Below, in pieces: positions 34,204 through 41,749 of a stretch of 53,893 nt of DNA (its first letter is position 1; every line of letters starts with the position of its first letter). Under the pieces are notes generated by a model. That model saw only the letters and a list, made by a program, of their open reading frames with translations, made no database searches and was not told where the DNA came from. Made by a program: the position numbers and the translations under genes. Origin of the DNA: Planctomycetaceae bacterium (GTDB lineage Bacteria; Planctomycetota; Planctomycetia; Pirellulales; UBA1268); the NCBI GenBank assembly GCA_005789975.1, contig SXWC01000170.1, positions 1 to 53,893 of the forward strand, in the 5' to 3' direction.

Positions 34204-35148
34204 TCAGGCGATCCTGGACACCTGGACGGCGACCTGGATGGCGTGGCTCCCGCCTCCGACGCAGACGCCCTTGATGGGGCTCACGTCGGCGTAGTCGCGG
34301 CCCCAGGCAACGGTCACGTGGAGCGTGCCGGCGGTGCAGTCGTTGGTGGGATCGACGTCGAGCCAGCCCTCCTCGCCTCCCCAGCAGGAGAGCCAGGCAT
34401 GCGAAGCGTCGGCGCCCACCATTCCGGCGTCGTTGGCCCCTTCCCCCGCCGTGCCCTGCACCCGCCGCTCGTTCGAGAGGTAGCCGCTCACGTAACGGGC
34501 AGCGAGTCCGAGCGATCGCAGGCAGGCGATCTGCAGGTGGGCGAAGTCCTGGCAGACTCCCCGCTTGAGCCCGAAGACCTCTTCCACGGGAGTGCTGGTC
34601 GTCGTGGCGGTCGGATCGTAGGTGAACTCCCGGTAAATCCGCCGCGTGAGATCGACGACCGCCTCCGCCCAGGGGCGTGACGGTGCGAAGGAGTCCGCCG
34701 CCCAGGCCGCGAGTTGCGGCGACCGACGGACCAGCGGCGAATCGTAGGTGTACTGCCGGGCGTCGAGGGCGGCGGGCCCGATGTCGTGCTGCAGCCGGTC
34801 GCGGATCGACTCCCAGGGAAGCGGAGCGAACGCCCGCCAGTCGCGGGGCGGATCGACCTCGACCCGGCTCGATGACGTGACCACGAGCCGCTCGTGCGGT
34901 TCGTCGACCGAGAACAGGCCGACGGTGTTGCCGAAGAAATCGACGCGGGTCGCCAGGTGCGTCGGCTGTGGTTCGACCTCGACCGATGTCGAGAGCAGTC
35001 GCTGGGTCGGCAGGTTTCGCGGCGCGAGGTGAATCTCGTTGTGGCAGACCGGAACCGAATCCGAGTAGCGATAGGCCGTCGTGTGCCGGATGTCGTAGCG
35101 GGCGGGAAGGGAGGCGGTGCCCTGGCCGCTGAAAATGGAGTGCGTCAT
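34204..35148 (-). CDS. transglutaminase-like cysteine protease family protein
   Basis: 314 residues: a bacterial transglutaminase-like N-terminal beta domain (YDIRHTTAYRYSDSVPVCHNEIHLAPR), then the papain-like core with the catalytic triad Cys199 (KRGVCQDFAH), His250 (ASHAWLSCW) and Asp266 (WLDVDPTND). Such proteins usually sit beside the ATP-grasp and alpha-E genes; here those are fused and 27 kb away. It shares an ATGA overlap with the upstream aminotransferase gene, so the two are coupled. The substrate is unknown. Confidence 0.88.
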   Translation of the reverse strand: MTHSIFSGQGTASLPARYDIRHTTAYRYSDSVPVCHNEIHLAPRNLPTQRLLSTSVEVEPQPTHLATRVDFFGNTVGLFSVDEPHERLVVTSSSRVEVDPPRDWRAFAPLPWESIRDRLQHDIGPAALDARQYTYDSPLVRRSPQLAAWAADSFAPSRPWAEAVVDLTRRIYREFTYDPTATTTSTPVEEVFGLKRGVCQDFAHLQIACLRSLGLAARYVSGYLSNERRVQGTAGEGANDAGMVGADASHAWLSCWGGEEGWLDVDPTNDCTAGTLHVTVAWGRDYADVSPIKGVCVGGGSHAIQVAVQVSRIA

Positions 35149-36146
35149 GGGGGGGTCTTCGTCGAGGCTGCGTCCGCCGCGCGGTCTGCCGCGCGGTCTG
35201 CCGCGCGGTCTGCCGCGCGGCGTGCCTGGGCGGCGATGTCGAGCGAGACGAGCCTACTCCAGGCGTCGAGGATCCTGCGAAACACCGGCCCCGGCCCCCC
35301 TGCGCCGACCGGACGGCCGTCGAAGCGGATGGCGGGCAGGATGCAGTTGGGTGTGGAGGTGAGCAGGATCTCGTCGGCGGCGGCGAGGTCGGCCGCGTCG
35401 AGGGTCCGTTCCTGCCAGGCGATGCCGAGCGGTGCGGCCAGCCGCCGCGCACAGGCGAGGCTCACGCCGCCGAGCGCGTCGCTGACGGGGGGCGTTTCGA
35501 TCCTGCCATCGACGACGATCGCGATGTTGGCCGTCGAGGTCTCGCTGATCCGGCCATCCGCATGGGCGAGCACCGCCCGCGAGCCGGGCTCGATCGCATG
35601 AGCCTCGCGGTCGGCGAGAAAGTAGTGCAGCCGACTGCGGACCTTCGCCCGCAGGGGCCAGCATGACTCCGGCACCTGGTGCACCGCGACGCTCCGCAGC
35701 GCGATGCCGCGGTCGTAGGCGTCGGCCCACATCCCGAAGGCGAGCGGGAACGTGTGGATCGCGACCCGCGGAGAACCGACCTGGCCGCCGTGCTGGGAGG
35801 CGATGTCGCCGGGAGTGACGAAGATCACCAGGCCGAGGTCACCGTCGTCATCCGCGGGCGGGCCGCCGGCGAGCCGGTGGTTGTGGTCCGCGACCCGTGC
35901 TGCTGCCTGGAAGAGATCGGCGAGGGACCACGGGAGCCGGATGCCGACGACCTCCAGCGATTCGCCCAGCCGGCGGGCGTGGTCTTCCGGCAGAAACAGC
36001 CGGCCGCGAAACGTCCGAAGTTGCTCGGTGACCGTGGCCCCGAGGACGAATCCACTGTCGCCGACGGGCACCGCCAGGTCGGCACGCGGAATGAACCGGC
36101 CGTCGAGCCAGGCCAGCTCGCCCTGGATTGCCTCGGCCGCAGCCAT
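35145..36146 (-). CDS. class IV (BCAT/ADCL fold) aminotransferase or lyase
   Basis: 333 residues, PLP fold type IV. The start of the fold is WLDGRFIPRADLAVPVGDSGF; the PLP lysine lies in LRAKVRSRLHYFLADREA; the phosphate-site stretch is ISETSTANIAIVVDGRIETPP. It could be a branched-chain or D-amino-acid aminotransferase or an aminodeoxychorismate lyase; sequence alone does not decide. The C-terminus is a repetitive RAAD tail from a 12-bp DNA repeat. Its ATG lies 17 nt after the 3' end of tRNA-Ala on the same strand, with a TTTCGATCGAAA palindrome between. Overlaps the transglutaminase start by 4 nt. Confidence 0.82.
   Translation of the reverse strand: MAAAEAIQGELAWLDGRFIPRADLAVPVGDSGFVLGATVTEQLRTFRGRLFLPEDHARRLGESLEVVGIRLPWSLADLFQAAARVADHNHRLAGGPPADDDGDLGLVIFVTPGDIASQHGGQVGSPRVAIHTFPLAFGMWADAYDRGIALRSVAVHQVPESCWPLRAKVRSRLHYFLADREAHAIEPGSRAVLAHADGRISETSTANIAIVVDGRIETPPVSDALGGVSLACARRLAAPLGIAWQERTLDAADLAAADEILLTSTPNCILPAIRFDGRPVGAGGPGPVFRRILDAWSRLVSLDIAAQARRAADRAADRAADRAADAASTKTPP
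35179..35226. repeat. 12-bp tandem repeat in the aminotransferase C-terminus
   Basis: Unit GCGCGGTCTGCC, three exact copies and one imperfect copy. On the coding strand it makes (RAAD)n, a helical, charged tail just before the stop. It is likely to vary in copy number between strains. Confidence 0.85.
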
Positions 36147-36162
36147 TGTTTCGATCGAAAAA

Positions 36163-36235
36163 TGGAGGATAGGGGATTTGAACCCCTGACCTTCTGGCTG
36201 CCAGCCAGACGCTCTCCCAATTGAGCTAATCCCCC
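36163..36235 (-). tRNA. tRNA-Ala (anticodon GGC)
   Basis: 73 nt on the minus strand: acceptor GGGGGAT/ATCCTCC with the G3-U70 pair that marks alanine tRNAs, D arm GCTC...GAGC, anticodon loop CTGGCAG (GGC, reads GCC), T arm AGGGG-TTCAAAT-CCCCT, discriminator A. CCA is not encoded. A TTTTT run follows directly. Confidence 0.97.
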
Positions 36236-36303
36236 GCGTTGGGCCGAAGCCCGTCTTGGGACGATCGAAGCTGGGCTGCGAGCCGAGGCGAACTACTGCT
36301 TCA

Positions 36304-36332
36304 AAAGTATCGCCGCTCCGCAGGCGTGTCAA
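36304..36332 (-). promoter_or_regulatory. sigma-70 type promoter of tRNA-Ala
   Basis: On the minus strand: TTGACA (36332-36327), 17-bp spacer, TACTTT (36309-36304). This predicts a start about 62 nt upstream of the mature tRNA. It is the closest match to the sigma-70 consensus that I saw in the window. It may also drive the aminotransferase and transglutaminase genes. Confidence 0.7.
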
Positions 36333-36422
36333 CGCGGACGGCCTGCCGGGGGTGAAAGGTTCACGCACCGCCGGATTCCGTGGCACTGGCGGCTGTCGCG
36401 AGCGCAGGCCACACTGGTTCTC

Positions 36423-37094
36423 ATGGATGGAACAACATCTCCCGATGGCGGCGGACCTTCGCCCGGAATTCCGTCGGAAGGGGTCCGCGCGGCCGCCACC
36501 GTCGCCATCGCTTTCGTTCTCGTGGGGCTGGTCCTCGCGGTCGCGGCAAACTCGGTGAGCGGTTCGTCGGCCCTGCTGGGCACGATCAAATCGCGGCTTT
36601 ATTCCCCGCTGTTCGCGGCCGCATGGCTCGATCTGGGCTTTGACCAGCGGCTCACCCACGGACTGCCCGACGATGCCGATCACGAACTCGAGCTCCTGAG
36701 GCGCGATCCATCCGATGCCGAGCCGCTCCTCTTCCCGGGCAACCGGTGGGGCGAACAGGCCGCGCGGTGGCGACGGCTGGCCCGCGCGATCGCGCTCGGG
36801 GACGCGGCAGGGGATGGAAGCGTGATCGCAGCGGGCGTCGGGCGTGGCGGTTTCGACGAACTCGGCGTCGGGGATGTCGTCGTCCGCGTGTTTCGCCGGC
36901 CGCTTCCAAGACGCGACGGCCCGGTCGACGGCCCGGGCGACGGCCCAGGCGACGCGGGCACCGCGGAGCAGGTGTATGAAGCCCGGGTGCGGATGGCGGG
37001 CGACGACTTGCAGCTCATCACACAGGAAGCGCCGAGCGAGCTCGCCCCGCTCGTCAAACCGTCCGCACCCCGCGACGACGCTGCGGTCCGCTGA
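36423..37094 (+). CDS. single-pass membrane hypothetical protein
   Basis: Not recognised; 223 residues. A Gly/Pro-rich start, one membrane helix (about residues 22-45, AAATVAIAFVLVGLVLAVAA), then a ~175-residue outer domain with GFDQRLTHGLPDDADHE and a Gly/Asp/Pro repeat (PVDGPGDGPGD) before VYEARVRMAGDDLQLI. Probably a membrane-anchored envelope protein; no function can be assigned. It is divergent from tRNA-Ala and convergent with the FHA gene. Confidence 0.6.
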   Translation: MDGTTSPDGGGPSPGIPSEGVRAAATVAIAFVLVGLVLAVAANSVSGSSALLGTIKSRLYSPLFAAAWLDLGFDQRLTHGLPDDADHELELLRRDPSDAEPLLFPGNRWGEQAARWRRLARAIALGDAAGDGSVIAAGVGRGGFDELGVGDVVVRVFRRPLPRRDGPVDGPGDGPGDAGTAEQVYEARVRMAGDDLQLITQEAPSELAPLVKPSAPRDDAAVR

Positions 37095-37130
37095 CGCCTC
37101 AGGCGTGACGGCTCGATTCCGATGGCATCC

Positions 37131-37198
37131 GCCACGTCGCCGATCGCCGCCACGTCGCCGATCACCGCAATCGTCGCCGATCACGGCAATCGTCGCCG
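37131..37198. repeat. 18-bp tandem repeat between the hypothetical and FHA genes
   Basis: Units GCCACGTCGCCGATCGCC, then GCCACGTCGCCGATCACC, then two diverged copies beginning GCAATCGTCGCCG. About 3.8 copies in all, non-coding, just before the FHA stop. A small hairpin (ACGCCT-c-AGGCGT, 37094-37106) after the preceding stop codon may act as a terminator. Confidence 0.7.
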
Positions 37199-37226
37199 GG
37201 AGGATCGGCCGGGAGCGGGCGGCTGC

Positions 37227-37901
37227 TCAGCCCGACTGCGGGTCGCCGATCTGCCGGAGCAGCTCGGCAAGCCGTGCCTGAAGCTCGAGAACCGCCTGCC
37301 AGTTCGGAAACTCGAGCTCCACTTTGTCGGCGTTGGCCCGCATCACGGCTCCCTCGCTCGCGTCCCGGAGAACGTTCTGCACGTACTCGAGCAGTTCGCT
37401 GAGTTCCGCCGATTGCGCCGGGCTGAGCCGATCGGGCAGCGGCGGCGGACCCGAGGGCAGAAGCGGCGATCGCACCGCCGACAGGTCCTCGATCACGTCG
37501 GAGTGGTGCTCGGCAATCCGCCGCATCCGCTCCTCGAGTTCCCGGGCGCGGCCGGCCGCGACCGGTGGGTGCCTCGACGCGATGGCCACGATGCGACGGT
37601 CGATGTCGCTGTGCGAACCGACCAGCAGGAGCGATCGGCCCAGCGAGATCATGTCGCCGTGTCGGACGATCCGCACTTGGATGTCCTCGCCGTTCACCTT
37701 GGTGCCGTTGGTGCTCTCGAGGTCGGTGGCGACGATCTTGTCGTTGTCCTGCTGCAGCTTGAGGTGATAGCGGCTGATCCGCTCGTCGTTGAGCTGGATC
37801 GAGTTGCCCTCCTCCCGGCCGATGGTCACGGGGGTGGACAGATCGCTGAACACCCGGCCTCGGTCGGCGCCGTGGAGCACGCGGAGTGTGATGTGTGCCA
37901 T
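37227..37901 (-). CDS. FHA domain protein
   Basis: 224 residues. The N-terminal forkhead-associated domain (residues 1-90) binds phosphothreonine and has the family motifs GREEGNSIQL, SRYHLKL and STNGTKVNG. The rest is mostly helical, with a Pro-rich linker (LLPSGPPPLPDRLSP) and a C-terminal coiled region. Presumably an adaptor for Ser/Thr kinase signalling, which is abundant in planctomycetes; no kinase gene is nearby. Confidence 0.88.
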   Translation of the reverse strand: MAHITLRVLHGADRGRVFSDLSTPVTIGREEGNSIQLNDERISRYHLKLQQDNDKIVATDLESTNGTKVNGEDIQVRIVRHGDMISLGRSLLLVGSHSDIDRRIVAIASRHPPVAAGRARELEERMRRIAEHHSDVIEDLSAVRSPLLPSGPPPLPDRLSPAQSAELSELLEYVQNVLRDASEGAVMRANADKVELEFPNWQAVLELQARLAELLRQIGDPQSG

Positions 37902-38037
37902 GCAAAACCGTCCGCGGATGGGCCCGCAGCCACGGGGCGCTTCCCAGAGCCGGCCGCCCCGTCGTGTCTCATCAGCAAAGATACACGACGCCGGGGCCCG
38001 GGGGGCGCGGCCGGCGGCCGGGCTTGCCGCCGACCGG

Positions 38038-38064
38038 TTGACCGATCCGCAAAATCGGTACGAT
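38038..38064 (+). promoter_or_regulatory. promoter of tRNA-Arg
   Basis: TTGACC (38038-38043), 15-bp spacer, TACGAT (38059-38064). The expected start is about 38071, just before the tRNA at 38074. The same TTGACC -35 box is used by the candidate ncRNA at 39343. Confidence 0.5.
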
Positions 38065-38073
38065 TGACCTCAG

Positions 38074-38146
38074 GCACCCGTAGCTCAATGGATAGAGCAT
38101 CGGTCTTCGGAACCGAGGGTTGCAGGTTCGAGTCCTGCCGGGTGTA
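38074..38146 (+). tRNA. tRNA-Arg (anticodon TCG)
   Basis: 73 nt: acceptor GCACCCG/CGGGTGT (first pair G-U), D arm GCTC-AATGGATA-GAGC, anticodon stem TCGGT/ACCGA with loop CTTCGGA (TCG, reads CGA and related codons), T arm GCAGG-TTCGAGT-CCTGC, discriminator A. CCA is not encoded. A TTTTT run lies 9 nt downstream. A convergent gene stops 3 nt beyond its 3' end. Confidence 0.96.
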
Positions 38147-38148
38147 TT

Positions 38149-38526
38149 TCAGTTTTTGACCGGCGGAGATCCGCCGGGCGTTCGGGCACCGGGGCCGCCA
38201 GGGCCCAGCCGCCCGATCTTCCGCCCCTTCTCGTCGAAAAACTCCACCGTCCCATTGCGGGCCTCGGGGTCGATGCCGATCGCGATCGCCTCGATGCCGA
38301 CGCTGTCGTTGACCTCGATGCGGCCGCCGCCGCCTCCCTTGACCCGACCGACGTGCACGATCTTCGTCCCGTCGGTCCCCGTGACCACGATCTCCCCGCA
38401 GATGATCCGGCCGGCCTCGAGGACACCCGCGGAGAGCGTGTCGGGGGGCACGGCCACCGCGCGAAGCGCGAGCCCGATCGCGAGAAACAGCAGGGGATAG
38501 ACCGTCCAACGTTCGCGGCTGGTCAT
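38149..38526 (-). CDS. membrane-anchored hypothetical protein
   Basis: Not recognised; 125 residues. One N-terminal membrane helix (WTVYPLLFLAIGLALRAVAV), then a small domain with repeated strand-like segments (IICGEIVVTGTDGTKIVHVG, IEAIAIGIDPEARNGTVEFF) and a Gly/Pro-rich tail. The repeating short strands suggest a beta-helical or beta-roll fold, which is inference. It starts 2 nt after the stop of the thioredoxin-like gene, so they are one unit. Confidence 0.65.
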   Translation of the reverse strand: MTSRERWTVYPLLFLAIGLALRAVAVPPDTLSAGVLEAGRIICGEIVVTGTDGTKIVHVGRVKGGGGGRIEVNDSVGIEAIAIGIDPEARNGTVEFFDEKGRKIGRLGPGGPGARTPGGSPPVKN

Positions 38527-38528
38527 GG

Positions 38529-39158
38529 TCAGTCGCCGTGCGTGGTGCGGAGGCGGGCGGAGAGTCGCAGAATGTGATGGACCCGCTCGAACTGATCGAG
38601 CCAGTCGGAGACGACGGCTGCGATCGCTTCCGACGGGGGCGGCACCGCGCCCGAGGCGCACGTCGCGCCCAACTGGGCCGCGGCCGACGCGCGATACGCC
38701 GAGAGCGTGCGGTCGCCGTAGAAGAGGATGGGGGTGAAGTCCTCGCTGAAGAAGGCGGCGACTGGCACCCGCTGTCCGCCGCAGACCTTCAGATGAGCCG
38801 CGATGTCGGGCAGGGCGTCGCGGTCGAGAAACCGCAGGTCGATCGTGGCCGCGGCAGCCGCGAAGTGGGCGAAGATGGGGCACTGGTTCACGCAGTCGCC
38901 GCACCAGGCTCCGGCGAGCACGAGCACGGGCATCCTCCTCACGAAGCTCGCCAAAAGCTCCCGCTGGGCGGAGGTGAGGGTCACCTTCCCGTGAAAGGCA
39001 TTCCAACGCTCACGCTGCTCGGCGGTGGCGTGCCGCTCCAGAAACGCCGCGTAGGGGGTCGCCGCCGCGAAGGCGGCCGCCCACGCCTCGGGGGTCGGGG
39101 GGGTGCCGGCGGACGGGACCGGGAGTGCGGGGGTGACGAGGGGAACGGCGGCTGCCAT
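38529..39158 (-). CDS. thioredoxin-family protein (WCGDC active site)
   Basis: 209 residues. A helical N-terminal part is followed by a thioredoxin fold with the redox motif GAWCGDCVNQCP and the cis-proline region GGQRVPVAAFF, matching the thioredoxin_9 type group found beside regulatory or nucleotide genes. The long frame upstream is not needed: ATG 39158 has AGGAG 8 nt before it, and a TATGAT box lies at 39218-39213 on the same strand. Likely a cytoplasmic disulfide reductase. Forms a unit with the following membrane-anchored gene. Confidence 0.8.
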   Translation of the reverse strand: MAAAVPLVTPALPVPSAGTPPTPEAWAAAFAAATPYAAFLERHATAEQRERWNAFHGKVTLTSAQRELLASFVRRMPVLVLAGAWCGDCVNQCPIFAHFAAAAATIDLRFLDRDALPDIAAHLKVCGGQRVPVAAFFSEDFTPILFYGDRTLSAYRASAAAQLGATCASGAVPPPSEAIAAVVSDWLDQFERVHHILRLSARLRTTHGD

Positions 39159-39293
39159 CAGAAAAAACTCCTGGATCGCTCGGTCGGAAAGAAGACCTTT
39201 GTTAGAGGGGCGATCATACCCGTTCCCTCCCATTCCGCGGCGGTCCACCGGCCTGCCACAACGCGGCAAAATCCCGGCAGGCTGGGCAGGCTG

Positions 39294-39322
39294 CGGACTC
39301 ATCCGTTGGAAAACGGAGTCCG
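39294..39322 (+). other. hairpin with GGAA (GNRA-type) tetraloop
   Basis: CGGACT-(cat)-CCGTT-GGAA-AACGG-AGTCCG: 11 base pairs, a 3-nt bulge and a GNRA-type loop. It lies 20 bp before the -35 box of the candidate ncRNA. It could be an end-of-transcript structure or part of a larger RNA; no T-tract follows. Confidence 0.4.
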
Positions 39323-39342
39323 AATCGGCCCGCCGAACGGCC

Positions 39343-39371
39343 TTGACCTCGAAAAAAGCGATCCTTACTGT
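39343..39371 (+). promoter_or_regulatory. promoter of the candidate ncRNA
   Basis: TTGACC (39343-39348), 17-bp spacer, TACTGT (39366-39371). Spacing is ideal; predicted start near 39379. No protein-coding gene starts nearby on this strand. Confidence 0.6.
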
Positions 39372-39378
39372 CCCCCCC

Positions 39379-39560
39379 GCCTGAAGGCCACGGGGTTGGC
39401 CCACGCGGTCAGACCCCGCCCGACTTCGCCGGCAGCACGGAAGCTCGCCGTCGAAGTCGGGACAGTGTCCCTCCAAGCGTCGTCCGTCCAATCGCTCCCG
39501 GAAACGGTCCAGGTTCTCCGCCCCCCTGGACCCTGGACCGTTCCGGGGGCCCTTTTTTTT
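39379..39560 (+). ncRNA. candidate structured non-coding RNA, about 180 nt
   Basis: A sigma-70-like promoter upstream and a classic intrinsic terminator at the end delimit ~180 nt with no good reading frame. Predicted helices: CGGGGT/ACCCCG (39391-39396 with 39413-39418); a perfect 10-bp stem CCCGACTTCG/CGAAGTCGGG (39419-39428 with 39452-39461) with an inner CGGC/GCCG helix; and an alternative GGGAC-agt-GTCCC (39459-39471) that competes for the last GGG. I could not match it to 6S, SRP, tmRNA or RNase P signatures. Its class is unknown. Confidence 0.55.
39497..39560 (+). terminator. strong intrinsic terminator
   Basis: Stem arms CCCGGAAACGGTCCAGG (39497-39513) and CCTGGACCGTTCCGGG (39532-39547), one bulged base, followed by GGCCC and eight T (39553-39560). 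It is the clearest rho-independent terminator in the window. Confidence 0.9.
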
Positions 39561-39574
39561 CGGACGTGACCGCT

Positions 39575-39692
39575 CGCAGGCTGGGAAACAAGCCTGCCTG
39601 AGCGGAATGCCAAGCGCAGCCACCGTGCAACCCGCGGCGTTTCCACCGGTCGATCGAGTGCTCGCAGGTCTTGGATGACTTTGTCCACGGCC
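39575..39692 (+). repeat. family A three-hairpin repeat, copy 5
   Basis: Follows the terminator by 14 bp. It reads GCAGGCTGGGAAACAAGCCTGCCTGAGCGG, a partly decayed hairpin 2 (CAACCCGCGGCGTTTCCAC) and GGATGACTTTGTCCACGG of hairpin 3. This copy follows an RNA gene rather than a protein gene. Confidence 0.75.
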
Positions 39693-39752
39693 GGCGCGGG
39701 ACGACTCGGACTTTTCGCCGGTCATATCGCCCCGGAGGTCTAGAATGAACTC

Positions 39753-39962
39753 ATGAGCACTCATGTCTCCCCCCCCGGCGCCGAGCGGATCATCCGCTGG
39801 ATCATGATCGGGATCATCGCCTGGGGATGCTTCCACGCCATCGGCGCATGGCGGCTCAACAACGACCCGCGGCGGATGCTCGTCGTGCTCGGCTGCGTGG
39901 CCGCGTTTCTGGGCTTCTGGCTCGTGATGCTCACGACCTTCAGGCGTCGGCTCGCAAAATAA
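39753..39962 (+). CDS. small two-helix membrane protein
   Basis: 69 residues, not recognised. Two hydrophobic stretches (IIRWIMIGIIAWGCFHAIGA and MLVVLGCVAAFLGFWLVMLT) with a basic end (FRRRLAK). GGAGG at 39734-39738 is 14 nt away, but only 6 nt from an earlier ATG (39745) that opens a three-codon frame, M-N-S-stop, whose TGA overlaps this start. The decarboxylase gene begins 26 nt downstream, so both may be one operon. Confidence 0.65.
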   Translation: MSTHVSPPGAERIIRWIMIGIIAWGCFHAIGAWRLNNDPRRMLVVLGCVAAFLGFWLVMLTTFRRRLAK

Positions 39963-39988
39963 TCGCCCTCCACCCCAGGGAGGATGCC

Positions 39989-41713
39989 GTGTCGATCATC
40001 CTCGGCTCGAGCCTCGACAACGGTCTGGCCGTTCCGCTGAACGGCCGGCCCGCGGTGCAGTGGTCCAAGAGCGTCACGAGCCTCTCGATCGGTGAGTATC
40101 TGATTCGCCGGCTCTCCGACTACGGCATCCGCCACGTGTTCGGACTCCCGGGCGATTACGTGCTCTCCTTCTACAGCATGCTGGAGAAGAGCCCGCTCGA
40201 CCTCGTGAACTGCACCCGCGAAGACTCCGCCGGATTCGCCGCCGATGCCTACGCCCGCGTCAACGGCATGGGGGCGGTGTGCGTCACCTACGGCGTGGGG
40301 GGCCTGTCGCTGGCCAACTCGATCGCCGGCGCCGCGGCCGAGAAGAGTCCCGTGGTGCTCATCTCGGGCGCACCGGGTCTCGGCGAGCGGGCCGACAACC
40401 CGCTGCTTCACCACCGCGTCCGCGAGTGGCGGACGCAGCTGGAGGTCTTCGAGAAGATCTGCGCCGCGAGCCGCGAGATCGTCGATCCCGCAACCGCCTT
40501 CCGCGACATCGACTTCCTGCTCGACACCGCCCAGCGACTGAAGGCGCCGGTCTACATCGAGCTGCCCCGGGACATGGTCGCGGTCGTGCCGGATCAGATC
40601 CGCCCTTTCGTGCCCCCGCCGCGGGAGAGCGATCCCGAGGCGCTCTCCGAAGCCGTCAGGGAGGCGGTCTCGCGGATCAACGCGGCGCAGCGGCCCGTGA
40701 TCATCGCCGGGATCGAGTTGCACCGCCACGGCCTGCAGGCCGCCACCGTGGCCCTCGCCGAGGCCAGCGGCATCCCGATCGCGGCGACGATGCTCGCCAA
40801 GAGCGTGGTCAGCGAGGTGCATCCGCTCTTCATCGGCCTCTACGAGGGGGCGATGGGCCGCCGGGAGGTGACGGAGTTCGTCGAGGAGAGCGACTGCCTG
40901 ATCCTGCTCGGCACGCTTCTCACCGACATCGACCTGGGCATCTTCACCGCGAAGCTCGATCCCGCGCGGACCATCTTCGCCACCAGCGACGATTTGCGGA
41001 TCAGCCACCATCACTTCCATGACGTGCTGCTCGAAGACTTCATTCGCGGTCTCGCCGCGGCCGGACCCGCCGGGAGACCGCGGGCCCTGCCGCCGAGCCC
41101 GACGGCCGCCGCGGGCCCCTTCACCCTCGAGCCCGACGCACGGCTCACGATCGCGCGGCTCATCCGCCGGCTCGACCAGTCGCTCGACGACGAGACGCTC
41201 GTGATCGCCGACGTCGGCGACGCGCTGTTCGCCGCGAGCGAGCTCGTGATCCGCGGCCAGGCCGAGTTCATCGCGCCGGCCTACTACACGTCGATGGGAT
41301 TCGCGGTCCCCGCGGCCGTCGGTGCGAAGACCGCGCGGCCCGATCTCTCGGTGATCGTGCTGGTGGGCGACGGCGCCTTTCAGATGACCGGCATGGAACT
41401 CTCCACGATCGTCCGCAGGGGCATGGCCCTGACGGTGATCGTGCTCGACAACAAGGGCTATGGCACCGAGCGGCTTCTGCACGAGGGCTCGTTCAACGAC
41501 ATCAACCCCTGGCAGTATCAGCTGCTCCCGCAGGTGCTCGGCGGAGGCACGGGATACGAGGTCCGCACCGAAGGGGAGTTCGACGAGGTGCTCGCCAGGG
41601 CGCTTGCCGACACCTCGGGCCTGAGCCTGATCCGTGCCCACATCGGCATCGAGGACCGCAGCGCGACCCTCGAGAGGCTCGCCAGCGGCCTGGCCCTCCG
41701 GGTGCGGAGCTGA
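39989..41713 (+). CDS. ThDP-dependent 2-keto acid decarboxylase (indolepyruvate/pyruvate decarboxylase family)
   Basis: 574 residues. The ThDP-activating Glu78 lies in NCTRED; FGLPGDYVLSFY and the HH pair in NPLLHHRVREW are typical of decarboxylases such as PDC and IpdC; the cofactor motif is GDGAFQMTGMELS...VIVLDN. Likely removes CO2 from a 2-keto acid to give an aldehyde; which acid (pyruvate, indolepyruvate or phenylpyruvate) cannot be told. The start is GTG 39989 with AGGGAGG 5 nt before it, clearly better than any upstream ATG. It follows the small membrane protein. Confidence 0.87.
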   Translation: MSIILGSSLDNGLAVPLNGRPAVQWSKSVTSLSIGEYLIRRLSDYGIRHVFGLPGDYVLSFYSMLEKSPLDLVNCTREDSAGFAADAYARVNGMGAVCVTYGVGGLSLANSIAGAAAEKSPVVLISGAPGLGERADNPLLHHRVREWRTQLEVFEKICAASREIVDPATAFRDIDFLLDTAQRLKAPVYIELPRDMVAVVPDQIRPFVPPPRESDPEALSEAVREAVSRINAAQRPVIIAGIELHRHGLQAATVALAEASGIPIAATMLAKSVVSEVHPLFIGLYEGAMGRREVTEFVEESDCLILLGTLLTDIDLGIFTAKLDPARTIFATSDDLRISHHHFHDVLLEDFIRGLAAAGPAGRPRALPPSPTAAAGPFTLEPDARLTIARLIRRLDQSLDDETLVIADVGDALFAASELVIRGQAEFIAPAYYTSMGFAVPAAVGAKTARPDLSVIVLVGDGAFQMTGMELSTIVRRGMALTVIVLDNKGYGTERLLHEGSFNDINPWQYQLLPQVLGGGTGYEVRTEGEFDEVLARALADTSGLSLIRAHIGIEDRSATLERLASGLALRVRS

Positions 41714-41749
41714 CGGTGGCAGGCCGGCACGCCGACCCGGCGTTCGTGA

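Noticed and set aside
37131..37198. Possible CRISPR from the 18-bp repeat
   Set aside because: Units are directly adjacent with no unique spacers, and there is no cas gene in the window.
39379..39560. Assignment of the candidate ncRNA to SRP RNA, tmRNA or RNase P RNA
   Set aside because: None of the conserved cores was found: no SRP GGAAG tetraloop region with its asymmetric loop, no tRNA-like ends with tag frame, and no GAGGAAAGTCC-type P4 sequence.
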